A stretch of DNA of 64,000 nt, from contig CAZQKW010000014.1 in assembly GCA_964594075.1 (NCBI GenBank), positions 1-64,000 on the forward strand, written 5' to 3'. The first letter of the stretch is position 1. The number at the start of each line of letters is the position of its first letter. This DNA comes from CAZQKW01 sp964594075 (GTDB taxonomy: Bacteria > Desulfobacterota > WTBG01 > CAIYCZ01). This document shows positions 35,506-44,289 of the stretch, piece by piece. The position numbers and the translations under genes were made by a program. The notes under the pieces were generated by a model. That model had not been told where the DNA came from and ran no database searches. It saw nothing but the letters and a program-made list of their open reading frames with translations.

Positions 35506-35599
35506 ATATGCTATAATCGCAGATGTCAAGTATTATTTTGTTTGTGCTAACTTTCTGCCCAATAAACTGGCATCTTATAAATTTATTCCGGGTTTTATT

Positions 35600-36232
35600 T
35601 TGAAAAAGTCATATAAAAGAGAACAAAAAAAGAAAAGCACGCGCGATGCAATACTGCGCATTGCGCAAAAACTGTTTGCTGAAAAAGGATTTGAAAATAC
35701 CGCGGTTGAGGATATCACCAGGCAGATCAACATCGCCCAGAGCACGTTCTTCAATTATTTCCCCCGCAAGGAAGATATCCTTCCCGAGATGTTTCGCAAA
35801 AAACTTCCGGCGATGAAGGATAAATGGACAGCTATTCTTGATTCAGCCACGCCCGTTAAGACCAAAATCCAGGATATTTTTAATACAACCGCACACTTTA
35901 TTGCAAAAAATGAAAATATCAGCAGAGCCTTGCTGATAAACAATGTGTCTTCGCTGAATCAACGCTATGATCGGTTCTTTTTTGAAGAATTCAGAATAAT
36001 GGTAGCCAAAGTTCTGGAAAAAGGTCAGCAGGAAGGCTGCATTCGCCGTGATCTATCGGCAGAAAAACTCGCTGCAATGCTGGAGGGGGTTTTCAATTTG
36101 TTTGTTATAGATTGTCTGGTGAAGCGGATTTGCAAAATTTCCTCAGATGAACTCAATCAGCGGATTAATCTGTGCCTGGAAGGCATTCTGGTCAAAGAAA
36201 ACATTCCGTTACAGAAAACTGCCGACCTTTGA
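35600..36232 (+). CDS. TetR/AcrR-family transcriptional repressor
   Basis: The N-terminal helix-turn-helix reads KSTRDAILRIAQKLFAEKGF, then ENTAVEDITRQINIAQSTFF and NYFPRKEDILPEMF, a textbook TetR DNA-binding domain. The remaining ~140 residues form the ligand-binding domain typical of the family. The frame opens at 35492, but the promoter and operator cover that point, so the start is probably the TTG at 35600 (MKKSYKREQKKKS); no strong ribosome binding site confirms it. It is followed 70 bases later by the flavoenzyme gene. It likely binds the palindromes at 35492 and 27911 and releases them on sensing a hydrophobic ligand. Confidence 0.88.
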   Translation: MKKSYKREQKKKSTRDAILRIAQKLFAEKGFENTAVEDITRQINIAQSTFFNYFPRKEDILPEMFRKKLPAMKDKWTAILDSATPVKTKIQDIFNTTAHFIAKNENISRALLINNVSSLNQRYDRFFFEEFRIMVAKVLEKGQQEGCIRRDLSAEKLAAMLEGVFNLFVIDCLVKRICKISSDELNQRINLCLEGILVKENIPLQKTADL

Positions 36233-36302
36233 ACTGCTGCGCAGCATGATACCGCAGGTGAGAGGACAATAAACTTAACAACGACCAATCAGGAGGAAGA
36301 CG

Positions 36303-37664
36303 GTGAAGAGTGCATATGATTTAGTGGTTATAGGCGCCGGCCCCGCAGGGCTGACTGCTGCCAAATTTGCAGCAGAAAACGGCTTGTCTGTTGCGCTGCT
36401 GGAACGAAAAGATACCATTCACGAAGTGCTCAGGATGTGCGGCATGATGCTGGTTACGCTCTCCGGAAATTATATGGGCGAACGTCTCATATATAACGAA
36501 GAGCTTAAACGCATATCATTCCCGCATCACGGGTTCAGTGTGAAATATGAAGGGCCGACAAAGGACTTTTATGCCTGGGAAATCTATTCGCCCGGTGGGG
36601 AAAAGATTACCTTCGGCGATTACGCATCCAATGTTAAGAAAGGCAAAGCAGGACGTGCTACTGCAGTGTATGATAAAAGCGCCTTTTTGCTGGGCCTTGC
36701 TGAAGAATGCCGCAATCTCGGGGTCAGCATTTACACCGGTGCAAATGTTGTAGATGTGCGAAAATCCGGCGATATGGTTACTGTGTTGACCGCAGAGGGC
36801 AGCACGGTTAAGGCGCCCTTTGTTATTGCCGCAGATGGGCGTATTTCACGAACTGCGCGCATACTGGGCATGAATAAGAACCGCGGGTTCTTTGGCACGG
36901 TAGCTTCCTGGGCTTATGAAATGACCAACCTCGACCTGCCGAGCCCCTATGCCCTCATACAGCCTCTTGTTCAGAGCGGCGATCCGCCGATGCTGGGATT
37001 CATTATCCCGCGTGCATGGAAACATAACGGCGAAGACCTCTGGCTGGTAATGGTCTCTGATACGAATCCCTCCAACGACCATGAAGCACTGTGTGAACAT
37101 TTTATTCAGCACAGCAGGTTTTCCTCCTGGTTTAAGCGAGCGAAGCGGATTCGCAAGCTGGGTGTGTGCGGAAACATGTATGGACCGATTGGTCGTCCTT
37201 TCAAAGACAATGTGATTATTGCGGGCGACGCCGGCTGGTGCCAGGAGGCTGAAATGAGCGGTGCAGTAATGTGCGGCTGGAAAGCAGGCACCACGGTCAG
37301 CTTTGCCCTGCAGGAAGGGTTACTCAATGAAGACGGCGCGCAACCCTACCTTGAGTGGTGGAAAAAATACCACCTTGACACCCTAGACTATACGGTATTT
37401 CTAAAAAACCTTGCCATGCCGATTCTCTGCACAGACCGTGAAATTGACTATATTTTTAGCAAAATCAAGGAAACACTGCCCACATTGCTTGACCCTTATG
37501 AAGTGCCACGGCATATGGGCAGCGCCATGGCACGGGTAATTCCCGAAATACAGGCTGAACGGCCTGATCTGTTGAAAAAACTTGAAGGATTTGCCTCCCT
37601 GCCGGCGGAAGTAATGTTGAAAAATACTATCCGGGCGGGTTTCAATGGCAGTTTTTCCATTTAA
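36303..37664 (+). CDS. Geranylgeranyl-reductase-family FAD oxidoreductase
   Basis: This 453-residue flavoprotein starts YDLVVIGAGPAGLTAAKFAA (dinucleotide-binding GxGxxG). It has FVIAADGRISRTARILGM (the DG motif of the family) and DNVIIAGDAGWCQEAEMSGA (the GD motif contacting the FAD ribityl). This order is that of geranylgeranyl reductases (BchP/archaeal lipid GGR group) and related hydroxylases. They saturate isoprenoid chains or oxidise large hydrophobic rings. The GTG start at 36303 has AGGAGG seven bases upstream. It is co-transcribed with tetR and ends at a strong terminator. The exact substrate is unknown. Confidence 0.85.
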   Translation: MKSAYDLVVIGAGPAGLTAAKFAAENGLSVALLERKDTIHEVLRMCGMMLVTLSGNYMGERLIYNEELKRISFPHHGFSVKYEGPTKDFYAWEIYSPGGEKITFGDYASNVKKGKAGRATAVYDKSAFLLGLAEECRNLGVSIYTGANVVDVRKSGDMVTVLTAEGSTVKAPFVIAADGRISRTARILGMNKNRGFFGTVASWAYEMTNLDLPSPYALIQPLVQSGDPPMLGFIIPRAWKHNGEDLWLVMVSDTNPSNDHEALCEHFIQHSRFSSWFKRAKRIRKLGVCGNMYGPIGRPFKDNVIIAGDAGWCQEAEMSGAVMCGWKAGTTVSFALQEGLLNEDGAQPYLEWWKKYHLDTLDYTVFLKNLAMPILCTDREIDYIFSKIKETLPTLLDPYEVPRHMGSAMARVIPEIQAERPDLLKKLEGFASLPAEVMLKNTIRAGFNGSFSI

Positions 37665-37675
37665 TCTGTGATTAC

Positions 37676-37713
37676 CGAGGGCACAAAAAATGTTTTGTGT
37701 CCTCGTTTTTTTT
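37676..37713 (+). terminator. Rho-independent terminator after the flavoenzyme gene
   Basis: CGAGGGCACAAAA pairs with TTTTGTGTCCTCG (one G-T pair, 4-base loop) and is followed by a run of eight T. It closes the tetR-flavoenzyme transcript. Confidence 0.9.
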
Positions 37714-37780
37714 AGAGTATAAGAAATGTGGCAGTAATTATTGAAGCGCTCACTAAAAACACAATCAGAGGAGGAATGAC

Positions 37781-38902
37781 ATGATCAACCGAAAACATCT
37801 TCTTATTGCTGTTCTTTGGATTTTTTGTTTGCTGGCTATACCGGCATCGGGCAGCGCCGGACAGCTAAAGGGTCTTCTGGTATATGACTCAATTTACAGT
37901 TCCACTGTCGAGGTGGCATACTGGATCAAGGCGATAATTGGTTACGATCAGCATCTTGACGTGAAAAAAATTGATCAGGTCGTTACCGTCAAACCCTACG
38001 ACTATGTGATAATCGGCAGTTACACAAAATGGGAGAAGCCCTCGCCCCGAATTTATAAGTTCATGGAAGTTTTTCAGGATGATCTTGCCACCAAGAAGGT
38101 GGCGTATTTTCTTACCTGTGGTGATTTTGATGAAACCATGATTCTGAAAACACCCGGCGGGACCCCGCACCTGATTGCCGGTCGCAATTATCTCTGGGAA
38201 ATACAGGAAAAATATCCCAACGTCAAACCGGTCGTTATCGCCGGATTCGGCGGTCGCCAGGTTCTGCCGGCGCTGCAGGGCACCGATTCATTCATGACCT
38301 GGATGCTGGAAAAACTTGCGAAAGAAGGCGCTGCGTGGAAGGGCCTTGATATTTGGGAGTCGCTGGTTCCGGAACGGGTTGAATGTTTTGGCAATGAGGT
38401 TCGCGTTAAAATTCTCGGACTTGACCCGTTGTCCGCAGCAGAAATAAAGAAATATCGAGGCTTCTGGAATTCTCTGCAGCCGGCGTCGCTCACTGATCCC
38501 AGCAAAGTTAAGTATACCCCAAAACCTTACAATGTTTTAGTAAACACCGACCGGGTATATTATACTCGATCCCACATAAAAGGCACACTTGAAGCCACCA
38601 TTCAGATGCTGCAGAACTGGGCGCAGCAGAACAACATCACCCTGAAGGAGCAGCGCAAAACATTTTTTAATATTTATTACCACGCAATTAAAAACTATAA
38701 CGGCAAGGAATTGACCGTGCATGTTGTCGCATCCACATTTCCCGAAACGCCCGGAAGTGTGCATGTGTCATTCCGCTCCTTTGACAAACCGGCGCTACGA
38801 AGCGGCGCGGAGCAGGACATTCGCAAGGCTGAAGAATTACTCTGGGCACAAGGCAGAAAAATTGAAGATCGTCACGAGACTGCCTCGTCTGTGTCAGAAT
38901 AG
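37781..38902 (+). CDS. Exported flavodoxin/HemG-like domain protein
   Basis: A signal peptide (hydrophobic 8-24, cleavage near GSAGQ) is followed by a flavodoxin-like domain: LKGLLVYDSIYSSTVEVAYW (FMN phosphate-loop position), VKPYDYVIIGSYTKWEKPSP and KKVAYFLTCGDFDETMI. This is close in pattern to protoporphyrinogen oxidase HemG and menaquinone-type flavodoxins. The C-terminal 180 residues are unassigned. Flavodoxins are normally cytoplasmic, so an exported one is odd. It has a GAGGAGGA ribosome binding site and is followed 29 bases later by the membrane-anchored bilin-reductase-like gene, a probable partner. Confidence 0.72.
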   Translation: MINRKHLLIAVLWIFCLLAIPASGSAGQLKGLLVYDSIYSSTVEVAYWIKAIIGYDQHLDVKKIDQVVTVKPYDYVIIGSYTKWEKPSPRIYKFMEVFQDDLATKKVAYFLTCGDFDETMILKTPGGTPHLIAGRNYLWEIQEKYPNVKPVVIAGFGGRQVLPALQGTDSFMTWMLEKLAKEGAAWKGLDIWESLVPERVECFGNEVRVKILGLDPLSAAEIKKYRGFWNSLQPASLTDPSKVKYTPKPYNVLVNTDRVYYTRSHIKGTLEATIQMLQNWAQQNNITLKEQRKTFFNIYYHAIKNYNGKELTVHVVASTFPETPGSVHVSFRSFDKPALRSGAEQDIRKAEELLWAQGRKIEDRHETASSVSE

Positions 38903-38931
38903 CTTTTCATTATACAGGGGGTAACCAGCAT

Positions 38932-39723
38932 ATGAATATAATAAAATGGCTATTGATCATTATCATAGTCTTGATTGCGCTTGTTTTGGTCGTCACCTCA
39001 GTCTTGAGAAGAAGCGGCGATCAGATGTATGCCCGGTATGACCGATACGCGCGTGAAGCGCTGTCCAAAAATTTCATGTTGCAGCAATATCCAATAAAGG
39101 CTGAATTTCAGAAGATCGCTCCCTGGAAAGCGCTGAAAATGTTTCAATTCGTCGTGGACAGCCAGCAGACTGACCGCATTGCCCGAATCAACACGATTGA
39201 TGCGACGCTGTTTCTCTGCATGAAAATGTATACGCTGCTGCTGCGGCCGAATTACGATTATAATCTGCCCATGTTGTCGGTTGACATCATTGCCATACCA
39301 GGCGGCAAGCGCGTCTATGTTCTTGAGGTTATAGATCCGGCGCGTATTGAAGATGCTAACAAAAAAGCCGGCTATGACAAAATGAGGAAATGGATGCCTG
39401 AAGTGGAAAAATTTGAGCAAATGCCGACCCGCGACTGGTTTAAGGATTTTCTCGCGGATGTGAGCATCCACATCAATGCCAAAGCATCAGACGACGACGT
39501 CCTGTTTGACATATTTAAAACCTACATTGATGCGTATATTGAAATGGCGCAAAATGCTCAGAAGCTTAACGCCGCACAGAGTAACATGGTGAAATCCGGC
39601 ATTGAATTTTACGTTTCCACGCTGCTTGCAAAGGGCGGTCCTGCCGTTGATGTCTTCAAAAAAATTCTTGGCCCCGAAAAGCAGCAGGAATATATCCGAA
39701 CGGTAATGTTCGGCATTGAGTAG
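38932..39723 (+). CDS. Membrane-anchored paralogue of the bilin-reductase-like protein
   Basis: The 263-residue protein has one N-terminal membrane helix (residues 5-24), then a soluble domain homologous to the protein at 24328. The shared segment is LLRPNYDYNLPMLSVDIIAI with GGKRVYVLEVIDPARI, plus a C-terminal FYVSTL...ILGPEKQQEYIRTVMF. The strand pair and the C-terminal G-x-E...F pattern are those of ferredoxin-dependent bilin reductases (HY2/PcyA group), here inferred at remote level. The position right after an exported flavodoxin suggests the domain faces the periplasm and may receive electrons from it. A GGGGGT ribosome binding site precedes the ATG. A terminator follows at 39754. Confidence 0.55.
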   Translation: MNIIKWLLIIIIVLIALVLVVTSVLRRSGDQMYARYDRYAREALSKNFMLQQYPIKAEFQKIAPWKALKMFQFVVDSQQTDRIARINTIDATLFLCMKMYTLLLRPNYDYNLPMLSVDIIAIPGGKRVYVLEVIDPARIEDANKKAGYDKMRKWMPEVEKFEQMPTRDWFKDFLADVSIHINAKASDDDVLFDIFKTYIDAYIEMAQNAQKLNAAQSNMVKSGIEFYVSTLLAKGGPAVDVFKKILGPEKQQEYIRTVMFGIE

Positions 39724-39753
39724 CACATATCATTTATTCCGGTAATGACAAAA

Positions 39754-39792
39754 AAGTGGAAACTAAACGCCAGCGCGGTTTCCGCTTTTTTT
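39754..39792 (+). terminator. Rho-independent-type terminator
   Basis: GTGGAAAC pairs with GTTTCCGC across a longer loop and is followed by seven T. It ends the 37781-39723 transcript. The T run overlaps the TTG at 39791 that opens the next frame. Confidence 0.65.
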
Positions 39793-39820
39793 GTCTGCTG
39801 AGCGGTCGGGTAAGGGTGCT

Positions 39821-40513
39821 GTGGCTTATTTTCTCGAAATTGGTCCGCGGTTTGCGGAGATAACCGCCATCTCCATTGTGGCAGTCACGATTCTGATAAT
39901 CCTTGAGCGGCTGTGCGCGCCGACAGTGGCTGCATGGGGCGAGACATATCCGGCGCTCTTAACCTTCCTGGTCATAGCCTCAAAGACTGCAATTCCCTTC
40001 TTGCTTCTGCGGTCCCTGGCGGGGCTTAATCCCGGCTGTCTGGGCTGGACCAGGGGCGGCGTGATGCAATCGCTGGGCAAGGGTGTTGTGTTGGCGGCTG
40101 TGATGATGGCCTGCGCCGGAATCTATCAAAAATATTCATATCTCATCTTTGGCACACCTTACCGGTCAACGGGGGGCGCAATGCTGCAGCACGCTCATTC
40201 TTACAGCACTATTGCCCTCTTGCTTACAGCATCGCTGTTGAACGCATGGGGCGAAGAGATTATTTTCAGGGGCATGCTGCTGCCGGTGCTTTCACAACAC
40301 ACCGGGATTCTTCTGGCAATCGTTCTTCAATCGTTAATGTTCACCCTCTACCATTTTTTCCCGTTGCAAAACTCTCTGCTGCTTTTTTTTATGGGGATTC
40401 TTTTTGGTCTGGGCTATGTGTGGAGCGGCTCGCTCATAACGCCGGTAATCGCGCATCTCATTGAAAATGGGGCGGGCGTGGTGGTCTTTCTATTAAAACA
40501 CCATCAGTCTTAA
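39821..40513 (+). CDS. CPBP family intramembrane glutamic protease
   Basis: About 230 residues with seven to eight hydrophobic helices. The CPBP/Abi signature WGEEIIFRGMLLPVL (EE...R) is near residue 150, followed by FTLYHFF and a third motif ending VIAHLIENGAG. Bacterial members cleave or chaperone membrane proteins or prenylated peptides. The frame opens with TTG 39791, but that lies in the T run of a terminator, so I prefer the GTG at 39821 with AAGGG just upstream. The choice is uncertain. Confidence 0.82.
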   Translation: MAYFLEIGPRFAEITAISIVAVTILIILERLCAPTVAAWGETYPALLTFLVIASKTAIPFLLLRSLAGLNPGCLGWTRGGVMQSLGKGVVLAAVMMACAGIYQKYSYLIFGTPYRSTGGAMLQHAHSYSTIALLLTASLLNAWGEEIIFRGMLLPVLSQHTGILLAIVLQSLMFTLYHFFPLQNSLLLFFMGILFGLGYVWSGSLITPVIAHLIENGAGVVVFLLKHHQS

Positions 40514-40557
40514 ATAACGTTCACTGACAATTCGATTCCAACCAGCGAGTATACGTG

Positions 40558-41541
40558 ATGTCGCATCAGATACTATTATGGGTCGGCTTTAATATTTTTG
40601 TCTTAATCCTTCTTGCGGTTGATCTCGGGCTTTTCCACCGCCATTTGCATGTTATTAAGATCAAAGAAGCGTTGGGATGGAGCGTGCTATGGATACTGCT
40701 TGCCCTGCTGTTTAATGCAGCTATTTATGTATGGCAGGGCCCTGTGGTAGCCCTGTCCTTTTTAACCGGATATTTAATTGAAAAATCTCTGAGCGTTGAT
40801 AATTTATTTGTTTTCTTGATAATTTTTTCTTACTTTAAAGTCCCTCGTGTCTATCATCACAAAGTCCTTTTTTGGGGCATTATTGGCGCGCTGATAATGC
40901 GCGCGCTTTTTATTGCGGCGGGCGTTGCCCTCATTAACACATTTCACTGGGTAATCTATGTTTTCGGGGCGTTTCTTATAGTCATTGCCGGGCGCATGGC
41001 CTTTGAAAAGGAAAAAGAAATTCATCCCGAAAGAAATCCGGTATTAAAACTGTTCCGCATGGTTATGCCGGTTACGGGAAAATATGTTGAGGGGAAATTT
41101 TTTATCAGGAAAAATAAAAAGTTTTTTGCAACACCGCTGTTTATAGTCCTTCTCGTCATAGAGACGACCGATATTATTTTTGCGATAGATTCAATTCCTG
41201 CCATTCTTGCAATTACCACCGACCCGTTTATTGTCTATACATCCAACGTGTTTGCCATTCTGGGCCTGCGGGCGCTCTTTTTCGCGCTTGCCGGCATGAT
41301 GGAATTATTTCATTTTCTAAACATCGGCCTCGCCATAATTCTTGCTTTTGTCGGCGTGAAAATGCTTCTCAGCAGATTCTATGAAATACCGGTGTCAATG
41401 GCGCTGGGAGTTGTCGCTGTCACTCTGATGCTTACCATTTCTGCTTCAATATATTTTCCTAAGCCGCAGCAGGAGAAATTGTCTATCCTTCCTGCCGAAG
41501 AAACACCCGCCGTAAAAAAATCAACGGGTAAGAAAAAATAA
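40558..41541 (+). CDS. TerC family integral membrane protein
   Basis: About 327 residues with nine hydrophobic segments. TerC signatures are LSVDNLFVFLIIFSYFKVP near residue 80 and LLVIETTDIIFAIDSIPAIL near 205, each with the acidic residues thought to bind metal (manganese) in the membrane. TerC/Alx relatives export manganese and support metalation of secreted enzymes. The C-terminal tail is lysine-rich. It follows the CPBP gene by 44 bases and may be in its operon. Confidence 0.92.
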   Translation: MSHQILLWVGFNIFVLILLAVDLGLFHRHLHVIKIKEALGWSVLWILLALLFNAAIYVWQGPVVALSFLTGYLIEKSLSVDNLFVFLIIFSYFKVPRVYHHKVLFWGIIGALIMRALFIAAGVALINTFHWVIYVFGAFLIVIAGRMAFEKEKEIHPERNPVLKLFRMVMPVTGKYVEGKFFIRKNKKFFATPLFIVLLVIETTDIIFAIDSIPAILAITTDPFIVYTSNVFAILGLRALFFALAGMMELFHFLNIGLAIILAFVGVKMLLSRFYEIPVSMALGVVAVTLMLTISASIYFPKPQQEKLSILPAEETPAVKKSTGKKK

Positions 41542-41635
41542 TTTTCGGCAACAATTTTTGCCGTTCCCTCTGGGGCCGACGTGTGCGCAATAAACGCAAC
41601 GGTTTTAGCGGGGTATTGAAAAACATCATCGCATA

Positions 41636-41741
41636 CGGGCTTGTGATCCGAGATTCACTCGTAACGCAGCGAAGTGCCACACTGTTGCTACTATTGAGAT
41701 TCTTCGCTTTATTCAGAATGACACGTTTTCAACAGCCTGTT
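41636..41741 (+). repeat. Dispersed repeat A, copy 5
   Basis: GAGATTCTTCGCTTTATTCA, then GAATGACACGTTTTCAACAG, preceded by GATCCGAGATTCACTC and GAAGTGCCACACTG, match copy 1 closely. It lies in the gene-free stretch 41542-41878, where I otherwise see only a short hairpin at 41545-41562. Confidence 0.75.
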
Positions 41742-41878
41742 AGCGCGGTCGTATTTACTGCCATGTGCGTTCCTGACACGCTTCCCGCAAACATTACCAG
41801 ATTGTAATAATCAAGAAACTTTTCTGTAAAAAACACAGTTTATACTGATGGGTAAAAACAACCCCAGGTAAAACAACT

Positions 41879-43213
41879 ATGAGGGAACTGGCCATGCAGA
41901 CACCATTTTTACATGAACCCGTTGAATATCCATCAGAAAACGAAGAATTTGCAAAAGAACTCAATACTGGAGAGCAGCTCGCGTTTTGCGACCTTTTGGA
42001 CGATGAAACTGCCGCGTTTGAAAACACTCCAGATATCCATTGTGAAGATACGCTGACCGCATACTTGCATGATATAAAATACTTTGCACCGCTTCCGCGA
42101 GAACAAGAGCAGGCTTTAGCCAGGGCTTACCATGAGGCTGAATCCATGAAACGTTATTATACCAATGAATGGCTGCTTTTATTTTCAGACCTGATAGACA
42201 GGAGAAAAATAATGAAAAAACGGCTTGACTATTTAGAGCCGGCTGATGCTGCGCTGCAGAATCTGATAGGCGTGCTGCAATCGATGCGCTCTCGCACGCG
42301 GACAACTGACCGCCATAAGGCAGGCAATGTGAAATTTCTTGCGCTGGAGGAAGCAAAATACGTGAACCTGACAAAGCTATACCACACTGGCACAACAGCA
42401 AAGCTCAAATGCTTCCTGAAACCGATTCGTCGCGAAAATAAACGCACGCTGGTGCGGATTCTACGCCAGTTTTTGGCGCATGAAAAACGAGCACAACAGG
42501 CAAAAGAGGCATTAGCGCAATCAAATCTTAGGTTTGTGATTAGCATTGCCAAAAATTACGTTAATCGCGGCCTTTCACTCGCTGATCTAATACAGGAGGG
42601 CAACCTGGGGCTTATTAAGGCAATCGAGAAGTTTGATTATCGGCGCAATCTTCGCCTCAGCACCTATGCCGGCTGGTGGATTCGTCAGACCATTGTGCGC
42701 GCGCTGGAAAACAAAGCGCATACCATACGCGTGCCGGTCTATATGAACAGTAAAGTCCGGAAGGTTAAAAACCAGATGGACCGGGATTGTGCAGTGCCAG
42801 CGTGCGAAACCAACCCAGAGGGCTGCGGCCATGATGCCCTGGTATATCGCGCCATGCAAGTCATGCATGAGCCGATTGCCCTCGATGCGGCACATAATGG
42901 GGCGCGCAGCTTTCACGAATGTATAGCGGATATTCACGCCCCCTTTACACCAGACCGGGAAATTGAGCGCTCGTCTTTTGCCCGGGGAACTGCGCACATT
43001 CTCCAGTGCCTTTCAGCCCGCGAGAAAAACGTTATTCGCCTGCATTTCGGTTTGGGAGAAGGCGAATGCCATACCCTGGAAGAAATCGGCGTCCGCTATG
43101 GTATTTCCCGCGAACGTGTCCGCCAGATCGAGAATGCCGCGCTGCGTAAGATACGGCTGTTTTTAAAAGCCCGCCAATTTCAGCATCTGTGTGAAGATTT
43201 TCAGAGCTGCTGA
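41879..43213 (+). CDS. RNA polymerase sigma-70 family factor with an internal insertion
   Basis: The 444-residue protein has region 1.2 (LTAYLHDIKYFAPLPREQEQ), then a non-conserved segment of about 110 residues (140-250). Region 2 follows with NLRFVISIAKNYVNRGLSLA, DLIQEGNLGLIKAIEKFDYR and RLSTYAGWWIRQTIVRAL, then region 3 and region 4 with HTLEEIGVRYGISRERVRQI. This is the primary/RpoS-like group. The length lies between RpoS (about 330) and RpoD (about 610). It lacks the region 1.1 acidic domain, so an alternative primary-like sigma is more likely than RpoD. TATACT at about 41842 may be its -10. ATG 41879 is used; ATG 41894 is possible. Confidence 0.92.
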   Translation: MRELAMQTPFLHEPVEYPSENEEFAKELNTGEQLAFCDLLDDETAAFENTPDIHCEDTLTAYLHDIKYFAPLPREQEQALARAYHEAESMKRYYTNEWLLLFSDLIDRRKIMKKRLDYLEPADAALQNLIGVLQSMRSRTRTTDRHKAGNVKFLALEEAKYVNLTKLYHTGTTAKLKCFLKPIRRENKRTLVRILRQFLAHEKRAQQAKEALAQSNLRFVISIAKNYVNRGLSLADLIQEGNLGLIKAIEKFDYRRNLRLSTYAGWWIRQTIVRALENKAHTIRVPVYMNSKVRKVKNQMDRDCAVPACETNPEGCGHDALVYRAMQVMHEPIALDAAHNGARSFHECIADIHAPFTPDREIERSSFARGTAHILQCLSAREKNVIRLHFGLGEGECHTLEEIGVRYGISRERVRQIENAALRKIRLFLKARQFQHLCEDFQSC

Positions 43214-43551
43214 TTTCTATAAACAGCGCATTGTTTGACAGCGGCATTTTTTGTGTTCCCGTGACAATATGTGTGCATTAATGCCGTGACTACCCAAACA
43301 GAGGCACGCACACTTTCGACAATACATCGCTTCGGCCACCATCTCGCCCGTTAGCTCGGCACAATACCAAACCTCTTTTCTATAAAATCATTTAAACATT
43401 AGTTTCGGGTTCGTTGTTTCTTCGTTATAATTTTTTTAACCCCAAAATGCAGTTGTGTGGTAAACTATTTTTGTGGTACTGTCGCCCGCAAAGACAGCGG
43501 TTAGTAGTTTTACTTTTTTTGCGTGTCTGACAAACAGAAAGCAGGTAGATT
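43214..43551. other. Gene-free stretch before the DUF1846 pair
   Basis: No convincing reading frame. A consensus TATAAT on the plus strand at 43426-43431, with a weak -35, may drive the following two genes. Confidence 0.4.
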
Positions 43552-44289
43552 ATGAAAACCATGCGCAATAATGCTTGGAAATACGTTTACTGGTTTGATG
43601 AACACGGGATGCTGCAGGTAAAAAAGGATCTGCAGGAAAAGGGCATTGACCCTACCCCGTCAAAACAAAACCCCTGCGAGGCGTTGCGCGGAGATATTGG
43701 ATATGCCGAGCCCCATGTCTGGAATAGCATCTGCAAGCATGACGCAGCCCCATGGTATCACGCCTCAATACATGCGGGCAAATATCTGGTCGTGTCATCT
43801 TTTGCGTTGCCTGAAGCATACGAGCGTTTTCTTGAAACAACTATTGAGCTCACCGCGTTTGAGCCGCCAGCTCTGCCGGATGCAAAAATGCTCGCCGCAT
43901 TGGCTCAGGATACAATCTATACCGCGCGCGAACCTCAGGGCTGGGGGCAGTTTCCTCCCCACATGGGAGAAGCAATCGTTCACGGACTAACAAAAATGAC
44001 CGGCACGCCGCCCGCAAAGGATTTTTCAGAATTACTCCAGACCTGGACTGCGGTTCACGCCAATTTTGTTAATCCCCGGTATCGCGCGGGCGAGAAGTTA
44101 ATGAATGCGCCCTACTCCGTCGCCGATACCGTGCATATCAGCAGTTGCTGTGTTGAGCTGTTTAATCTGCTTGATTCTTCGGAAAACACCCTTCTGGTGC
44201 GTCCCTGCATTGGCAGTGTCATAGTCAGGGTGCTGGAACAAGATCGTTATTACCGCGTCACGCGGCATAGAAAAAAAGAGAACCCATGA
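43552..44289 (+). CDS. Hypothetical protein coupled to DUF1846
   Basis: The 245-residue soluble protein is not recognised. It is rich in aromatic residues near the start (AWKYVYWFDEHGMLQVKKDL) and has no signal peptide or membrane helix. The stop TGA overlaps the ATG of the DUF1846 gene by four bases (ATGA), so the two are translated together and probably act together. An AGCAGGT ribosome binding site lies before the ATG. Confidence 0.78.
   Translation: MKTMRNNAWKYVYWFDEHGMLQVKKDLQEKGIDPTPSKQNPCEALRGDIGYAEPHVWNSICKHDAAPWYHASIHAGKYLVVSSFALPEAYERFLETTIELTAFEPPALPDAKMLAALAQDTIYTAREPQGWGQFPPHMGEAIVHGLTKMTGTPPAKDFSELLQTWTAVHANFVNPRYRAGEKLMNAPYSVADTVHISSCCVELFNLLDSSENTLLVRPCIGSVIVRVLEQDRYYRVTRHRKKENP

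Noticed and set aside
39791..39820. TTG at 39791 as start of the CPBP gene
   Set aside because: It lies in the T run of the preceding terminator, so the transcript for this gene more likely starts downstream.
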